From assembly GCF_009668025.1 (NCBI RefSeq), contig NZ_WJXZ01000001.1, positions 687,004 through 751,003 of the forward strand: a DNA stretch of 64,000 bases, read 5' to 3'. The notes under the pieces are model-generated. The model did not search any database. It was not told the origin of the DNA and was given only the letters and a program-made list of their open reading frames with translations. Positions 26,627 to 36,066 of the stretch are shown here, piece after piece. The DNA is from Larkinella terrae (GTDB lineage Bacteria > Bacteroidota > Bacteroidia > Cytophagales > Spirosomataceae). Each line of letters starts with the position of its first letter. Within the stretch, counting starts at the first letter, position 1. The position numbers were made by a program, and so were the translations under genes.

Positions 26627-26786
26627 TTCCCGTTTGTGACTCGCCACTTTCCGGTTGCTTAATACTAATTTTAGACTGGTTTGAACATCCTAATGGTCAG
26701 TTCAGACCGCATTTTGTTCCTTCACCGGCGCCAATCCGCTTCCTTTACTTTTCAAAATAAACGAGCCAGCTTTACCCTACGATCCC

Positions 26787-27563
26787 ATGAATGTAGTATT
26801 AATTGAAGACGAAGAATTGGCGGTTTTTCGGTTAACCGAACTCCTTTCGGAAGTAGCCCCGCAGGTGAAGGTGGTTCAGACAATCCCCAGTGTTGAAGCG
26901 TCGGTGGCCTACCTGAAAACGAATCCCGATCTGGACCTGATCTTTATGGATATCGAACTGGCCGATGGGCAGAGTTTCGAGATCTTTGAGCAAACACCGG
27001 TTACGGCCCCGGTCATTTTCACCACTTCCTACGATGAATACGCCATCAAGGCGTTCAAGGTCAATAGCATCGATTATTTACTGAAACCCATCAAAAAGAA
27101 CGAACTGTCTGCCAGCCTGGAGAAATACGAGCAGCTTCATCTTCGTTCGCAAGCCCAGCCGATTCAGGTAGTAGCCATTGATGCGCTGGTGGAACAATTG
27201 CGGCAGCAGACCCGAACGGCCGAATACCGGCGTCGCTTTCTGGTCCGGCACCTCTCGCAATGGATACCCATTGAGGTTAGTGAGATTGCCTATTTTCAAT
27301 ACGAAGAGCGGGTTACCCTGTTGCGCACCCTGACAGGTCAGAAATTTTCCTTGGACTATAAGCTCGACGAGTTGGAAGGCATGCTCGATCCGGCGCTGTT
27401 TTTTCGGGCCAATCGGCAGTTTATCATTAGCGTCCATTCCGTTCAGCAAATCCATGCTTATTTCCATCACAAGCTCAAGCTGGCGTTGAAACCCGCTCCT
27501 GCCGACGAGGTAATCGTAAGCCGGGAACGGGCCACGGATTTTCGAATCTGGATGGGAAAATAA
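26787..27563 (+). CDS. LytTR-type response regulator
   Basis: The 258-residue protein has an N-terminal receiver with VLIEDEELAVFRL, phosphoacceptor Asp55 (LIFMDIEL) and the Lys of DYLLKPI. The C-terminal LytTR DNA-binding domain starts around RRRFLVRHLSQWIPIEVSEIAYF and contains the typical FFRANRQFIISVHSVQQIHAYF. It should bind a direct-repeat site near its target promoters once phosphorylated by the upstream LytS kinase. No target site was identified. Confidence 0.92.
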   Translation: MNVVLIEDEELAVFRLTELLSEVAPQVKVVQTIPSVEASVAYLKTNPDLDLIFMDIELADGQSFEIFEQTPVTAPVIFTTSYDEYAIKAFKVNSIDYLLKPIKKNELSASLEKYEQLHLRSQAQPIQVVAIDALVEQLRQQTRTAEYRRRFLVRHLSQWIPIEVSEIAYFQYEERVTLLRTLTGQKFSLDYKLDELEGMLDPALFFRANRQFIISVHSVQQIHAYFHHKLKLALKPAPADEVIVSRERATDFRIWMGK

Positions 27564-27697
27564 CGCATTTCGTGCCTTGTTTCTTCGATCCAATTTTGTG
27601 CTGCTTTGCGCACGGAACTGGCCACTTTAGACAGTCGAAACCTTGCCAGCCGCCGATTAGCCCCCAGTTTTGTGCAAAGATAAACGCAAAACTCGCG

Positions 27698-27960
27698 ATG
27701 AATACCGTACGCAGACTTGGCCAATGGACCGGCCTCACCCTATTGACGCTCGCGGTTTTCCTGCTGGCAATCTACTTTTTTGTTTCCCATTCCATCCATC
27801 AGCGAATGGATAAACACTACACTTTTGCAGCGGAGCAACTAACCATTCCCCAGGATCAGGCTACACTGGAACGGGGGAAGCACCTGGCCTTCATCAAGCC
27901 CAGTTTATCCAGACATTACAAACCGGTAAAACGCCGACGGGTCATCAACTCAAGGGGTGT
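27698..27960 (+). pseudogene. Cytochrome c gene with its heme segment deleted
   Basis: The ATG at 27698 opens a membrane-anchored cytochrome start (TLLTLAVFLLAIYFFV, then IPQDQATLERGKHLAFIK) that normally leads to the CxxCH motif. Here the sequence jumps at about 27897-27903. In the other frame it continues with FIQTLQTGKTPTGHQLKG, which looks like the C-terminus of the same cytochrome type. The heme-binding middle is absent and the two ends are joined out of frame. A longer frame upstream of 27698 is noise. Confidence 0.6.
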
Positions 27961-27991
27961 TTCTCACACAGTTTTTGACCAGACATCCTGA

Positions 27992-28299
27992 CCTACCAAA
28001 AGCCCCTTTTTGTGTCGGGAATAATTTGGATCAAAAAGGTATGAATTCATGATCGAGCCTGGTTGTTTACGTCCTTTTCCAATGCATTTTATTCTAACTA
28101 ACCTGTGTGAACTTGTGCACGAATCTTTAAAACAGTAATCTACCTACACGTTTTTACTTCAATATAATGCTGAACAGGCGTTTGTAAACTATCGCACGAA
28201 CTCACCTGCATCAGCGAAAAAGATACATTGATTCGTGAGATGACAATTTGCGACGGTTAGATGATGCTAAGACCAGACATAAAGCAATATTCGGGCGTT
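27992..28299. other. Intergenic stretch between a pseudogene and a kinase gene
   Basis: About 308 bp between the cytochrome remnant and the end of the minus-strand kinase. It is AT-rich, and I see no gene, RNA or convincing terminator in it. Confidence 0.4.
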
Positions 28300-30399
28300 T
28301 TAAAAGGCAAGCGAGAAAGTGAGTCGGAATTCAGTGCCTTGATCGGACTCGGACTGGACATCGATTCGGCAGTCAATAGCCTGGGCCAGATCGCGAATCA
28401 GGTGCAGGCCTAGTCCGGTTTTTCCGTTGATAGCTACGTCGCTCTTGTACAATGCCTGGAGTTGTTTTTTTGACATACCGGGTCCGTTATCCCGAATAAT
28501 TAACTCTATCCGTCCTTCTTCACGCCGGGCCTGCCATTGAATCTTGGCGTCGGGCTTGTTCCGCAACGCCTTAACGGCGTTGCTGGTGAGGTTTTGCATG
28601 ATGGTGCGCAGGTAATCTTCATCGGTAACGACCTTCAGCTCATGGGTCGTCTCAAAGCTGAACTGGACCCCCGTTACGCCTGCAAAGAATCGTTGCAGAT
28701 AATCGAATAGCGTTTCGACGGAAATCACGTTCACCGTTGGCCTGAACTGTTGCATCTGACTTTTGCTCCACAGCAACATCGACTCCATGGTATCGAGTAG
28801 CCCTTCGGCAGCTTCGGTGATTTTTTGTTGATGGCGGGTGGCCTGATCAGGGGTCAGCAGATCGGGATTACTCCGTTGCAAATGCAGAAAGCTAATCAGG
28901 CTCGCAACCGGACTGCGCAGATCGTGGCTCAGGATGGCAAAAAAGCGGGTTTTCACCTGATTAGCCTCATCGAGTTCCTGATTCAATTGCCGTAACATCG
29001 TGTTGGTGCGTTGGCGGGTTCGACTCTGCCAGTAAAGCAGAACCCCAACGATTAGCAATAGGCCCACTCCGCCTAATAACGCCAACTGCTGGCGTCTTTG
29101 TCCGGTAATGGTTAATGTATTAATTTGAAGTTGCTTATCACGCAATTGAATTTCCCGCTTTCCTTCCAGGCCGGCAATCTTGTTTTTAGCCTCCTGCGAA
29201 TACAGCGAATCCTGCACGGTCTGATACGCTCTGAAATTCTCATAAGCGCCTTTGTAATTGCCCGTCAACGCCTGTAGCTCGGCCAGATTCCCCCGGAAAT
29301 GAGCCTGATTACCCACTTCACCTTTGTCCGCGCTGAGTCGGATGGCTTCGGTCAGATAGGTTTCAGCCAAACGTAACCGGGCGGTTCGGTCAGTCGGCCG
29401 AATCGGGCTTTTGTGCAATGTATCAATACGGGCCAAATCGAAATAGACCATACCCAGGTTGGCCTGATTACTGACAGCCTCCAGATGACGTGGATTGATT
29501 TCGTCCCACAACCGTTTGGCTTTCAACGCGTAGTCGATTTTACGGCGGTAATCACCCTGTGTCGCAACGGACAAATTACCGTAGGTTTTTGCCAAGCCGT
29601 CTTTGTTGTCCACCTGCTGATGAATAGCCAGCGCCCGCAGGCTGTATTGCTTTGCCCTGGGCCAATCGCCCATCAAATTATAAAGAGCCGCCATACTGTT
29701 CAGGGCAACGGCCAGTTCGCGCCGGGCGTTGATGTCAGGATTACGCTGCTTTTGCCGAAGCGCCAGCGCCCGTTGCCCAAATTGCAGCCCTTTCGGGACA
29801 TTCTTCTGAATCCGGTAAATCTCTGAAATATTATCCAGGCAAAGGCCAATCAGGTAATTGTCGCCAGTAGTCTCGGCATAGTTCAACCCTTCAAAGTAGT
29901 AACGGGTAGCGGCCGGATAGTTAGAACGAATGTTTTGCTCGGCTACGCCTAAATTATTGGTCGTGCTCGCCAGATTCCAAGTATCGTTCAGACTTTTGTA
30001 GATCGCAATTGCTTTGAGAAAATAATAGCGGCAGGAGTCGTAATTGCCTTTGTCACTGTAAGACCGGCCCACGTAGGAATTGAATACGCCAATGCCCCGT
30101 TTCCAGTTCATACGGGTCGTGTGTTGCAGGCCTAACTGACTGTAATACAGCGCCTGATCGGTATTAGTAAAAAACGACTCATCGGCAATAACCCGGTACA
30201 GGCGTCCTTTCACGGTATCGTTAGCCGCTTTGGGCAGCTCGGCTACCAGCGAGTCGATCAGCGCACGACCTTGCCTTTGGGCCTGCGCCGGTATCGAAAG
30301 CATCAGCAGAAAGAATATAACACGGTTCGCCACGGAATATTTTCTTAGATAGGATTTACAGCCGGTTCCCGGCCGATAACCGCGCGCTGAGAACCGCAA
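28300..30399 (-). CDS. TPR-containing sensor histidine kinase (HisKA type)
   Basis: The product has up to 699 residues. A GTG at 30333 would give a cleaner signal peptide (ANRVIFFLLMLSIPAQAQ) than the ATG at 30399. A periplasmic array of TPR repeats (YSQLGLQHTTRMNW, YFLKAIAIYKSLND, ALALRQKQRN) is followed by one transmembrane segment (LALLGGVGLLLIVGVLLYW). The kinase has His492 in FAILSHDLRSPVASL and an HATPase with NLTSNAVKAL and DNGPGMSK. It sits 51 bp downstream of the LytTR regulator on the same strand and forms a pair with it. Confidence 0.9.
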   Translation of the reverse strand: MRFSARGYRPGTGCKSYLRKYSVANRVIFFLLMLSIPAQAQRQGRALIDSLVAELPKAANDTVKGRLYRVIADESFFTNTDQALYYSQLGLQHTTRMNWKRGIGVFNSYVGRSYSDKGNYDSCRYYFLKAIAIYKSLNDTWNLASTTNNLGVAEQNIRSNYPAATRYYFEGLNYAETTGDNYLIGLCLDNISEIYRIQKNVPKGLQFGQRALALRQKQRNPDINARRELAVALNSMAALYNLMGDWPRAKQYSLRALAIHQQVDNKDGLAKTYGNLSVATQGDYRRKIDYALKAKRLWDEINPRHLEAVSNQANLGMVYFDLARIDTLHKSPIRPTDRTARLRLAETYLTEAIRLSADKGEVGNQAHFRGNLAELQALTGNYKGAYENFRAYQTVQDSLYSQEAKNKIAGLEGKREIQLRDKQLQINTLTITGQRRQQLALLGGVGLLLIVGVLLYWQSRTRQRTNTMLRQLNQELDEANQVKTRFFAILSHDLRSPVASLISFLHLQRSNPDLLTPDQATRHQQKITEAAEGLLDTMESMLLWSKSQMQQFRPTVNVISVETLFDYLQRFFAGVTGVQFSFETTHELKVVTDEDYLRTIMQNLTSNAVKALRNKPDAKIQWQARREEGRIELIIRDNGPGMSKKQLQALYKSDVAINGKTGLGLHLIRDLAQAIDCRIDVQSESDQGTEFRLTFSLAF

Positions 30400-30450
30400 C
30401 GTTTGGATGAACAGGATTGCTTATTCGTTTGGTCGTTCATCTTGCCAATC

Positions 30451-31167
30451 CTATAAACCCTGTCTTAGTACGTCCAGCGACGAACGATAGCTGCGTCCTA
30501 CCGGCAACGTAAATTGATGAGCGCGAACTTGTTGCGCATCAATTTGGTCGATGTAATGTCGCTGAACGGCGTAACTCCGGTGGATCCGTAGAAATGACTG
30601 AAACGGTTGATTTTGTAACAGATTTCCAATAGACGACAGCACGGTGTACTGCTGAGTCGAGGTAACGATTCGGGTATAATCTTTTAACCCCTCCAGATAG
30701 ATAATCTCGTGCAGATTCAGCTTGATCTGCTGATGCCCATCCTTGATAAAAACCGTATCGGCTCCTAAACTTAAGTCGAAGAGTTGCGCTTTCCGAGTTA
30801 GTTCAAAAAACGTCTGGATGCGGGCCATCGTGTGGCTAAACCGTTCAGCCCGGATAGGTTTCACTAGGTAATCGAACGCATCGACCGCAAAACTTTCGGC
30901 GGCAAAATCGGGGTAGGCCGTAATAAACACACAAACCGGAATCTGTCTCAGACGGCCCCGCAACTCCAGCCCACTCAGTCCCGGCATATCCACATCGAGC
31001 AGCAATACGTCGACGGGCCGGTTTTGCAGAAAAGGGAACGCTTCCGTAGCCGATTCGAACACGCCTACTAGGTCGAGCATTGGATACTGACGTGCGTGCG
31101 CCAGGGCCGTCAACCGGTCGATTTCGTTGTCATCGACAATCATACAGGAATACGTAGTGTGAAGCAT
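30451..31167 (-). CDS. LytTR-type response regulator
   Basis: The 238-residue protein has a receiver (CMIVDDNEIDRL, Asp58 in LLLDVDMPGLSG, Lys in FDYLVKPI) and a C-terminal LytTR domain (IKLNLHEIIYLEGLKDYTRIVT, then FLRIHRSYAVQRHYIDQI). It is the partner of the TPR kinase whose gene follows. The stop codon lies 51 bp before that kinase's start, consistent with one transcript. Confidence 0.92.
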   Translation of the reverse strand: MLHTTYSCMIVDDNEIDRLTALAHARQYPMLDLVGVFESATEAFPFLQNRPVDVLLLDVDMPGLSGLELRGRLRQIPVCVFITAYPDFAAESFAVDAFDYLVKPIRAERFSHTMARIQTFFELTRKAQLFDLSLGADTVFIKDGHQQIKLNLHEIIYLEGLKDYTRIVTSTQQYTVLSSIGNLLQNQPFQSFLRIHRSYAVQRHYIDQIDAQQVRAHQFTLPVGRSYRSSLDVLRQGL

Positions 31168-31329
31168 TGGCCGTCAGTTACCCAAATGTATAAGGTTTTG
31201 AATGAACAAATCAACCGTTGGCTCAAACGAAATTGCTGTTGGTCGATTCAAACGGTCGTTTGTCGATGAGCCATTGCAGGAGTAAGCCAACGGAAGCAGT
31301 TTCGCTTCTGTAAACGGCAATTCTACTTT

Positions 31330-32217
31330 ATGAAAAAGCTCCTGTTATTCTTCCTGCTGACCGGTTGCAGCAACCCATCTGCTGATCCACAACCCGATCC
31401 GAACGATGGAACCTCCTCCAATCCATCCACACCGGGTTCCCCGTCAACAGGATCTGCCAATCTGGGTAACGGACAACCGGGCGTCGTCGGCCTGTCGGGT
31501 ATCGACGCGTGGGACAGACTGGCGGCATCAGAAAAACAGCGCATCAAACGCTGGAATACGCTATTTCTGCATCAGTCCGTCGGGCAGGATCTGGAAGAAG
31601 GGGCTAAAGCCAATGGTGTTACGTTCGAGTACTTTGGCGCCAGCGATCTGGTTGATCAAGGAACCGAAGGCAAAGGGCTGCGCGGTGGCATTTTTGTGGA
31701 TGTAGGCAACATTCCGAACGGCAACCCCTACGATAAAATCCGGGTGTTTAAAGAAGCCGCGCTACGTAGTAAAGCCACGCTGAAAATTGCGGTGTTCAAA
31801 TTTGGTTATGCCGATGTGCTGGACAACAACCGCGACCAGGTAAAAACCGCTTACAAAACTTTCGTAGACGAACTGCGCCAGCAAATTCCGGGGCTTCAGT
31901 TCGTCCACATAACGCCCCCGCTTGTGTACTCCACCACCGCCGAAGAAGGCAATGCCGCCAAAGCTAACGTTGGCCAGTGGATGAAAGATACGTTCAAAAG
32001 TACCGACGTCATTTTCGATCTGCAAGCCATCGAAACCAACGACGGAACCTGTCAGCAAGCCAACGTGCCACGGATTTGTCCCGACAACCGCGCCAGCCCC
32101 AGCGACCCCTCTGAGGTGAACGGCGTAGATAGCGATGGGCAGGGACATCTGGGCCAAAAAGCAGGTCAGCGTATCAGTAAGGCCTTGCTACTGAGCATTT
32201 ACAACGCAGGAAGATAG
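31330..32217 (+). CDS. SGNH/GDSL-like lipoprotein, function uncertain
   Basis: The 295-residue protein has a lipobox ending LTGC (Cys13) and a Pro/Asp-rich linker, then an alpha/beta domain with NTLFLHQSVGQDLEEGAKANG, a central FKFGYADV and a LQFVHITPPLVY strand. That order resembles SGNH-hydrolase-like proteins, but the classical GDS motif is not present, so the hydrolase label is tentative. It is first in a plus-strand run of five short genes (spacing 12-53 bp). Confidence 0.6.
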   Translation: MKKLLLFFLLTGCSNPSADPQPDPNDGTSSNPSTPGSPSTGSANLGNGQPGVVGLSGIDAWDRLAASEKQRIKRWNTLFLHQSVGQDLEEGAKANGVTFEYFGASDLVDQGTEGKGLRGGIFVDVGNIPNGNPYDKIRVFKEAALRSKATLKIAVFKFGYADVLDNNRDQVKTAYKTFVDELRQQIPGLQFVHITPPLVYSTTAEEGNAAKANVGQWMKDTFKSTDVIFDLQAIETNDGTCQQANVPRICPDNRASPSDPSEVNGVDSDGQGHLGQKAGQRISKALLLSIYNAGR

Positions 32218-32261
32218 CTCATTGATCATAAGCCAACCGGAGTCAACCCAGTATTTTAGTT

Positions 32262-32876
32262 ATGGAACGTCGTAATTTTCTTTCAATGGCAGCCGTCGCT
32301 GGTCTGTTCGCTGGTATCAATCCAGCGAACCTGATGGCCCACCCGCCAACTGCTGATCCGTTGCAACCGTTTTATCTGCCTCCCTTGGAGCCCTTACAAG
32401 CGGGCCCTGAAGGGCTGAGTATCCGAACCCGGGTGCGGCAAACCCAGACCAGGGGGCAATTCTCGTGCGTTGAGTTTGCCGTAGCGCCCAAAAAAATGGG
32501 ACCGGCTCCGCACCTGCATCAAGCGCTTGACGAGCTGATGTACGTCCTGGAAGGGACTATCAATGTTATGGTGGGCGAGAAGGTGTATGACGTACAGGCG
32601 GGTGGTTGGCACCTACGTCCGCGGGGTATTGTCCATACGTTCTGGAACGTCACCGACAAACCCGCCGTTGGGATCGACTGCTACTTTCAGCAACCCTTTG
32701 AAGACTATCTGGAAGCCTCAATTCACACAATCCCAGAGACAGCCAAAACGCGAGGTTTAGCCATGAATTCTCCGGAAATACAAGCCATGTATCACGACCT
32801 CCGCCAGAAATTCGGCCTGGTCAGTTTTCCAGAAAAGCGGCAATCGCTCATCGCCAAATACGGTCTGAACGCGTAA
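32262..32876 (+). CDS. Cupin-domain protein with an export-like leader (paralogue 1)
   Basis: The protein has 204 residues. It starts MERRNFLSMAAVAGLFAG, a twin-arginine-like leader. The cupin motifs are GPAPHLHQALDELMYVLEGTI (metal ligands His, His, Glu) and GGWHLRPRGIVHTFWN. A paralogue at 38544 shares the start and almost all motif positions. Both lie next to sensor systems and secreted proteins. The reaction is unknown. Confidence 0.78.
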   Translation: MERRNFLSMAAVAGLFAGINPANLMAHPPTADPLQPFYLPPLEPLQAGPEGLSIRTRVRQTQTRGQFSCVEFAVAPKKMGPAPHLHQALDELMYVLEGTINVMVGEKVYDVQAGGWHLRPRGIVHTFWNVTDKPAVGIDCYFQQPFEDYLEASIHTIPETAKTRGLAMNSPEIQAMYHDLRQKFGLVSFPEKRQSLIAKYGLNA

Positions 32877-32902
32877 CGTAGTTAACCTCTTACTCGCTAA
32901 TC

Positions 32903-33430
32903 ATGAAAAAATACCTCGCTTACAGCCTAGTAGCTGTTCTGTTTGGCAATTCGGGAGCGGGTTGCGGCAGCAAAAACGCCGATGAGCCGCAGCCACAGCA
33001 AATTAGTTCACTGGTAGGCAAATGGGAAGCCATTCGTGCGCTTTATCATATCACCAGACAGGACGGCACTACACTGACCACCGGCCCAGAACTGAAGCAA
33101 AACGGCACGGTTATCATCTGGGAATTTTTCAGCGATGGTCGGTTGACAGCAACCGGAGACATTGATGGAAGTACCAAAACCCGTGAAGTACGCTGGTCGC
33201 TGAACGCCAAGCACACCAGTGGGATCGGCATTGAGGAGGGAAAACTGACGATTATCGGCAAAGAAGAAAAGGAGTTTGCCCAACTCCTTGGCCAAGCGGG
33301 CGATCTTACCTATAACATTCAAACCGTAGACGGCATCAACGGCTCCGCTGTGATGTTGCTGGAATTGGATGCCACTAAAGTTGGCCCCTACAAAAAAAAT
33401 ATCCTGACCTACGTTTACCATAAACTGTAA
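32903..33430 (+). CDS. Lipocalin-like lipoprotein (1)
   Basis: The 175-residue lipoprotein has a lipobox ending GAGC (Cys21). The mature part starts SSLVGKWEAIRALY, the G-x-W signature that opens lipocalin-like domains of Bacteroidota, followed by alternating beta strands. The ligand is unknown. It is 26 bp from the cupin and the first of three consecutive genes of this architecture. Confidence 0.65.
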   Translation: MKKYLAYSLVAVLFGNSGAGCGSKNADEPQPQQISSLVGKWEAIRALYHITRQDGTTLTTGPELKQNGTVIIWEFFSDGRLTATGDIDGSTKTREVRWSLNAKHTSGIGIEEGKLTIIGKEEKEFAQLLGQAGDLTYNIQTVDGINGSAVMLLELDATKVGPYKKNILTYVYHKL

Positions 33431-33483
33431 ACCAGTCAGTTGCAAAACCGGGCAAATAACCATTCGGCTTACTACCAACCCAG

Positions 33484-33951
33484 ATGAAACGAATTTTTCT
33501 AGATAGGATTCTGCTTTCTGCTCTTGTTCTGTGCCTATCCACCGGTCCGCTGCTGGCACAGAACGTAGTGGGCACGTGGAAACGTACCGCCATGCTTCTG
33601 ACGGAAGCCAGTGGCAAAACTAAAGACTCGACCCCCGAACTGACCAGGGCGATTCCGTGTACGCCCGACATTACGTATACGTTTCTGGCTGATGGCACGA
33701 TGAAAGTGACCGTACCAGAGAGTTGCGGACGTATGAAACCGGTCGTCGAACGCATGAACGAAGCGGGTCGATGGTCCATAACGGGCAGCAAATTATGGAT
33801 CACCGTGCCCGACAAAAGCCTGCCCGACTCCGGTTACAAACTCAGCGTCAGCGGCAACACAATGACCTGGGATTTCGACTACGCGGCTAATCCGCAAATG
33901 CCGAATCCGACCAAAGCCAAACGATTGGTTATCAAATATGTCCGTCTGTAA
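33484..33951 (+). CDS. Secreted lipocalin-like protein (2)
   Basis: The 155-residue protein has a Sec signal peptide (to about LSTGPLLAQ) and a G-x-W start (VVGTWKRTAMLLTE), with a short beta-barrel-like body (DITYTFLADGTMKVTVPES, RWSITGSKLWI). It is a diverged neighbour of the lipoproteins on both sides. It may be a periplasmic ligand-binding protein. Function unknown. Confidence 0.65.
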   Translation: MKRIFLDRILLSALVLCLSTGPLLAQNVVGTWKRTAMLLTEASGKTKDSTPELTRAIPCTPDITYTFLADGTMKVTVPESCGRMKPVVERMNEAGRWSITGSKLWITVPDKSLPDSGYKLSVSGNTMTWDFDYAANPQMPNPTKAKRLVIKYVRL

Positions 33952-33963
33952 ATTATTTTCGTC

Positions 33964-34665
33964 ATGCGTCATTTCCTGAGTATTCTGCTAGGGTCGATCG
34001 TCGGTTTTTCGTGTTCAACCCAAACACCTGAACCTGCGCCCGTCGATGCCGACCCGATTAGTGATACGTACTGGCATGGCCTGTTTTCGTACAAGGGTGA
34101 AGCTACGCAACGAGTGTTTACGATCCAGTTCAAAAAAAATGGCAGCTTCACCTGGCAGGACATGAACGGCTCGAACTCCGGTACGTGGGATTTCTCCAAA
34201 ACCGATGATAAAGTGACCATTACGTTTCCGGCTCAGAACGCTCAAACCTCCTTCACCTTGCTGGGCAGCGATGAGTTATCAAGCCCCAAAAACCTCAACC
34301 ATCTCCTCTGGAACGTAGCGCAATTACGAAAAATCGAAACAAAGATTCTGCAATTGATCCCGCAAAACCTGCCGAAAACCCAGTGGCTGGGCCAATTGTA
34401 CTCCTACAGTCTGTCTTTTGATGAGGGTGGAGCGGGGAAAGTAAACTGGCGGGGCGGCAGTGCGGCTACGCTGTTCGGAAGTCCGGTGTATACCATAACG
34501 GGGCCGGTTATTACGTCTGAAGAAGTAAGCCTGGGCTTATCGAACCGGGGACGGTTTTTCGGAGTGTTCATCAACGACAAAACGCTGCGTGCCAACTTCT
34601 GGTTTTATCAGGTTGGGCAGGCACCGAATGAAGTTTACAACGCCGACGATTTCATCAAAAAATAA
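33964..34665 (+). CDS. Lipocalin-like lipoprotein (3)
   Basis: The 233-residue protein has a lipobox ending GFSC (Cys17) and a beta-rich body (DTYWHGLFSYKGEATQRVFTIQFKKNGSFTWQDMNG). It starts 12 bp after the previous gene. Its length and pattern resemble the preceding two, but it is longer, with an extra C-terminal strand set. It is the last gene of this plus-strand run. Function unknown. Confidence 0.6.
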   Translation: MRHFLSILLGSIVGFSCSTQTPEPAPVDADPISDTYWHGLFSYKGEATQRVFTIQFKKNGSFTWQDMNGSNSGTWDFSKTDDKVTITFPAQNAQTSFTLLGSDELSSPKNLNHLLWNVAQLRKIETKILQLIPQNLPKTQWLGQLYSYSLSFDEGGAGKVNWRGGSAATLFGSPVYTITGPVITSEEVSLGLSNRGRFFGVFINDKTLRANFWFYQVGQAPNEVYNADDFIKK

Positions 34666-35089
34666 GCTGCACCTCCCGAAAACGTCCCTTACGGGTATTC
34701 GGAAGCCATGCATACCAAGGGTAGTACTACCGTCGATTTTCGATATGATGAGGTTAAACAAAGCTTTTAATTTCAAGGATCGGTATAGCGAACGAGCTTG
34801 GTTAAGCATTGCCCTCCAGCTATCATTCCTTAGTATGTAACCCTATTTATTAATTCTTATAAAACTGGTATGTTTGATTCTACAAAACCAAGAGCTACCG
34901 ATAGCCTTTGTTACAAAAAAACGAGATATTTTAAAGAGTAGCAGGTATCTAATCATAAACCAGGTTGTAGACCTATGGCGGGGTGGCCCGTGCCATGCGA
35001 TACAGACCCCGTTTACTCTTTGAAAGCAAAAAAAACTTCATTCAAATGTAGCCAGTCCACTCACGTCTGACGTACCCAATTACCGCAAA
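34666..35089. other. Intergenic stretch without a gene
   Basis: About 420 bp between convergent genes. I see no gene. The right end passes into the first copy of the fold-back element. Confidence 0.4.
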
Positions 35090-35166
35090 ATCTCCTAAAA
35101 CGCTCCCTATTCTGAGACGAAGGAATGGCGCTATGAATTAGATATAAAAATGGGCGATTAATTAAA
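35090..35166. repeat. Fold-back element, copy 1 (degenerate)
   Basis: The conserved core TGAGACGAAGGAA with a later ATG is present, preceded by AAAACGCTCC and followed by GGGCGATTAATTAAAT. The outer arms pair only partly, so this copy is decayed compared with those at 40711 and 44061. It lies between convergent genes. Confidence 0.55.
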
Positions 35167-35195
35167 TTGGAAAACTAACTAAATGAGGAGCTTCA

Positions 35196-35984
35196 CTATA
35201 CCCACCCAAACCGTTCCAGGAGTCGTTCTTTTTGCTGACGCGATACGGGAATAGTGCTGCCATCGCTCAGCACCAGATAGGTACCTTCCCCTTTGACCAG
35301 TCGTTTGATATGGCCCAGGTTAACGATATACTGCCGGTGAACCCGCAGAAAGTTGCGGCTTTCGAGTAGTTCCTGCACATCGCCCAGGGTTTTGGAAACC
35401 AGGTACTTTTCGCCATTATCCAGTACAAAATGGGTATAGTTGCTGTCCGATTCAGCGTATAGAATCTGGCCCGTATCGACAAACGCCAGGCCATTGGCGT
35501 GCGGAAGGGCGAACTTAGAGGGAGCCGCTGAATTTCCTCCGCCCGTCGTTGGGTAATGCGCTTTCAGCATTTCCAGCTGCTCATTCAGAATATGGGCGGG
35601 AATCGGCCAGACCGACGAACTCCGTTTGACCGCCTGTTCCGCTCGACCAACCGATTTAACCAAATCGATGGTATCGACCGGTTTCAATAAATAATCTAAA
35701 GCCGCAAAGCGAAAAGCCTGCACCGCGTACTGATTGTAAGCCGTTACAAAAATGACCTGAAAGGAAATCTCGCCTAATTGTTCCAGCAGCTGAAAACCAT
35801 TCAGCATCGGCATCTCGATGTCCAGAAACACCAACGCAGGGTGAAGCGAACGCAGCGCCAGGAGTGCTTTGGGGCTTTCGGTAAATTGGCCAACGATCTC
35901 TATTTGTGGACAATGTCGCGATACCTGCATCGCCAGTAACTCCACATTGTCGGGCTCATCGTCGATAATAACGGTCCGTAGCAT
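35196..35984 (-). CDS. LytTR-type response regulator
   Basis: The receiver starts at the ATG at 35984 (MLRTVIIDDEPDNVELL); a start at 36023 would add 13 unconvincing residues. The phosphoacceptor is Asp55 of LVFLDIEMPMLNGF and the conserved Lys is in DYLLKPV. The LytTR domain covers the C-terminal third (FALPHANGLAFVDTGQILYAES, then FLRVHRQYIVNLGHIKRLV). It is the partner of the TPR-LytS kinase encoded 83 bp upstream on the same strand. Confidence 0.92.
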   Translation of the reverse strand: MLRTVIIDDEPDNVELLAMQVSRHCPQIEIVGQFTESPKALLALRSLHPALVFLDIEMPMLNGFQLLEQLGEISFQVIFVTAYNQYAVQAFRFAALDYLLKPVDTIDLVKSVGRAEQAVKRSSSVWPIPAHILNEQLEMLKAHYPTTGGGNSAAPSKFALPHANGLAFVDTGQILYAESDSNYTHFVLDNGEKYLVSKTLGDVQELLESRNFLRVHRQYIVNLGHIKRLVKGEGTYLVLSDGSTIPVSRQQKERLLERFGWV

Positions 35985-36066
35985 AGTGTAAAGGGTGAAT
36001 GAGCGAACTAATAAATGAGCCAAAGAACGCGCTCACTGGAAATACGCTCTTTCGCTTTTTCATGCT

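Noticed and set aside
27572-27697. Upstream extension of the cytochrome remnant
   Set aside because: The extra 42 codons are Cys- and Pro-rich noise; the signal-anchor starts at the ATG at 27698.
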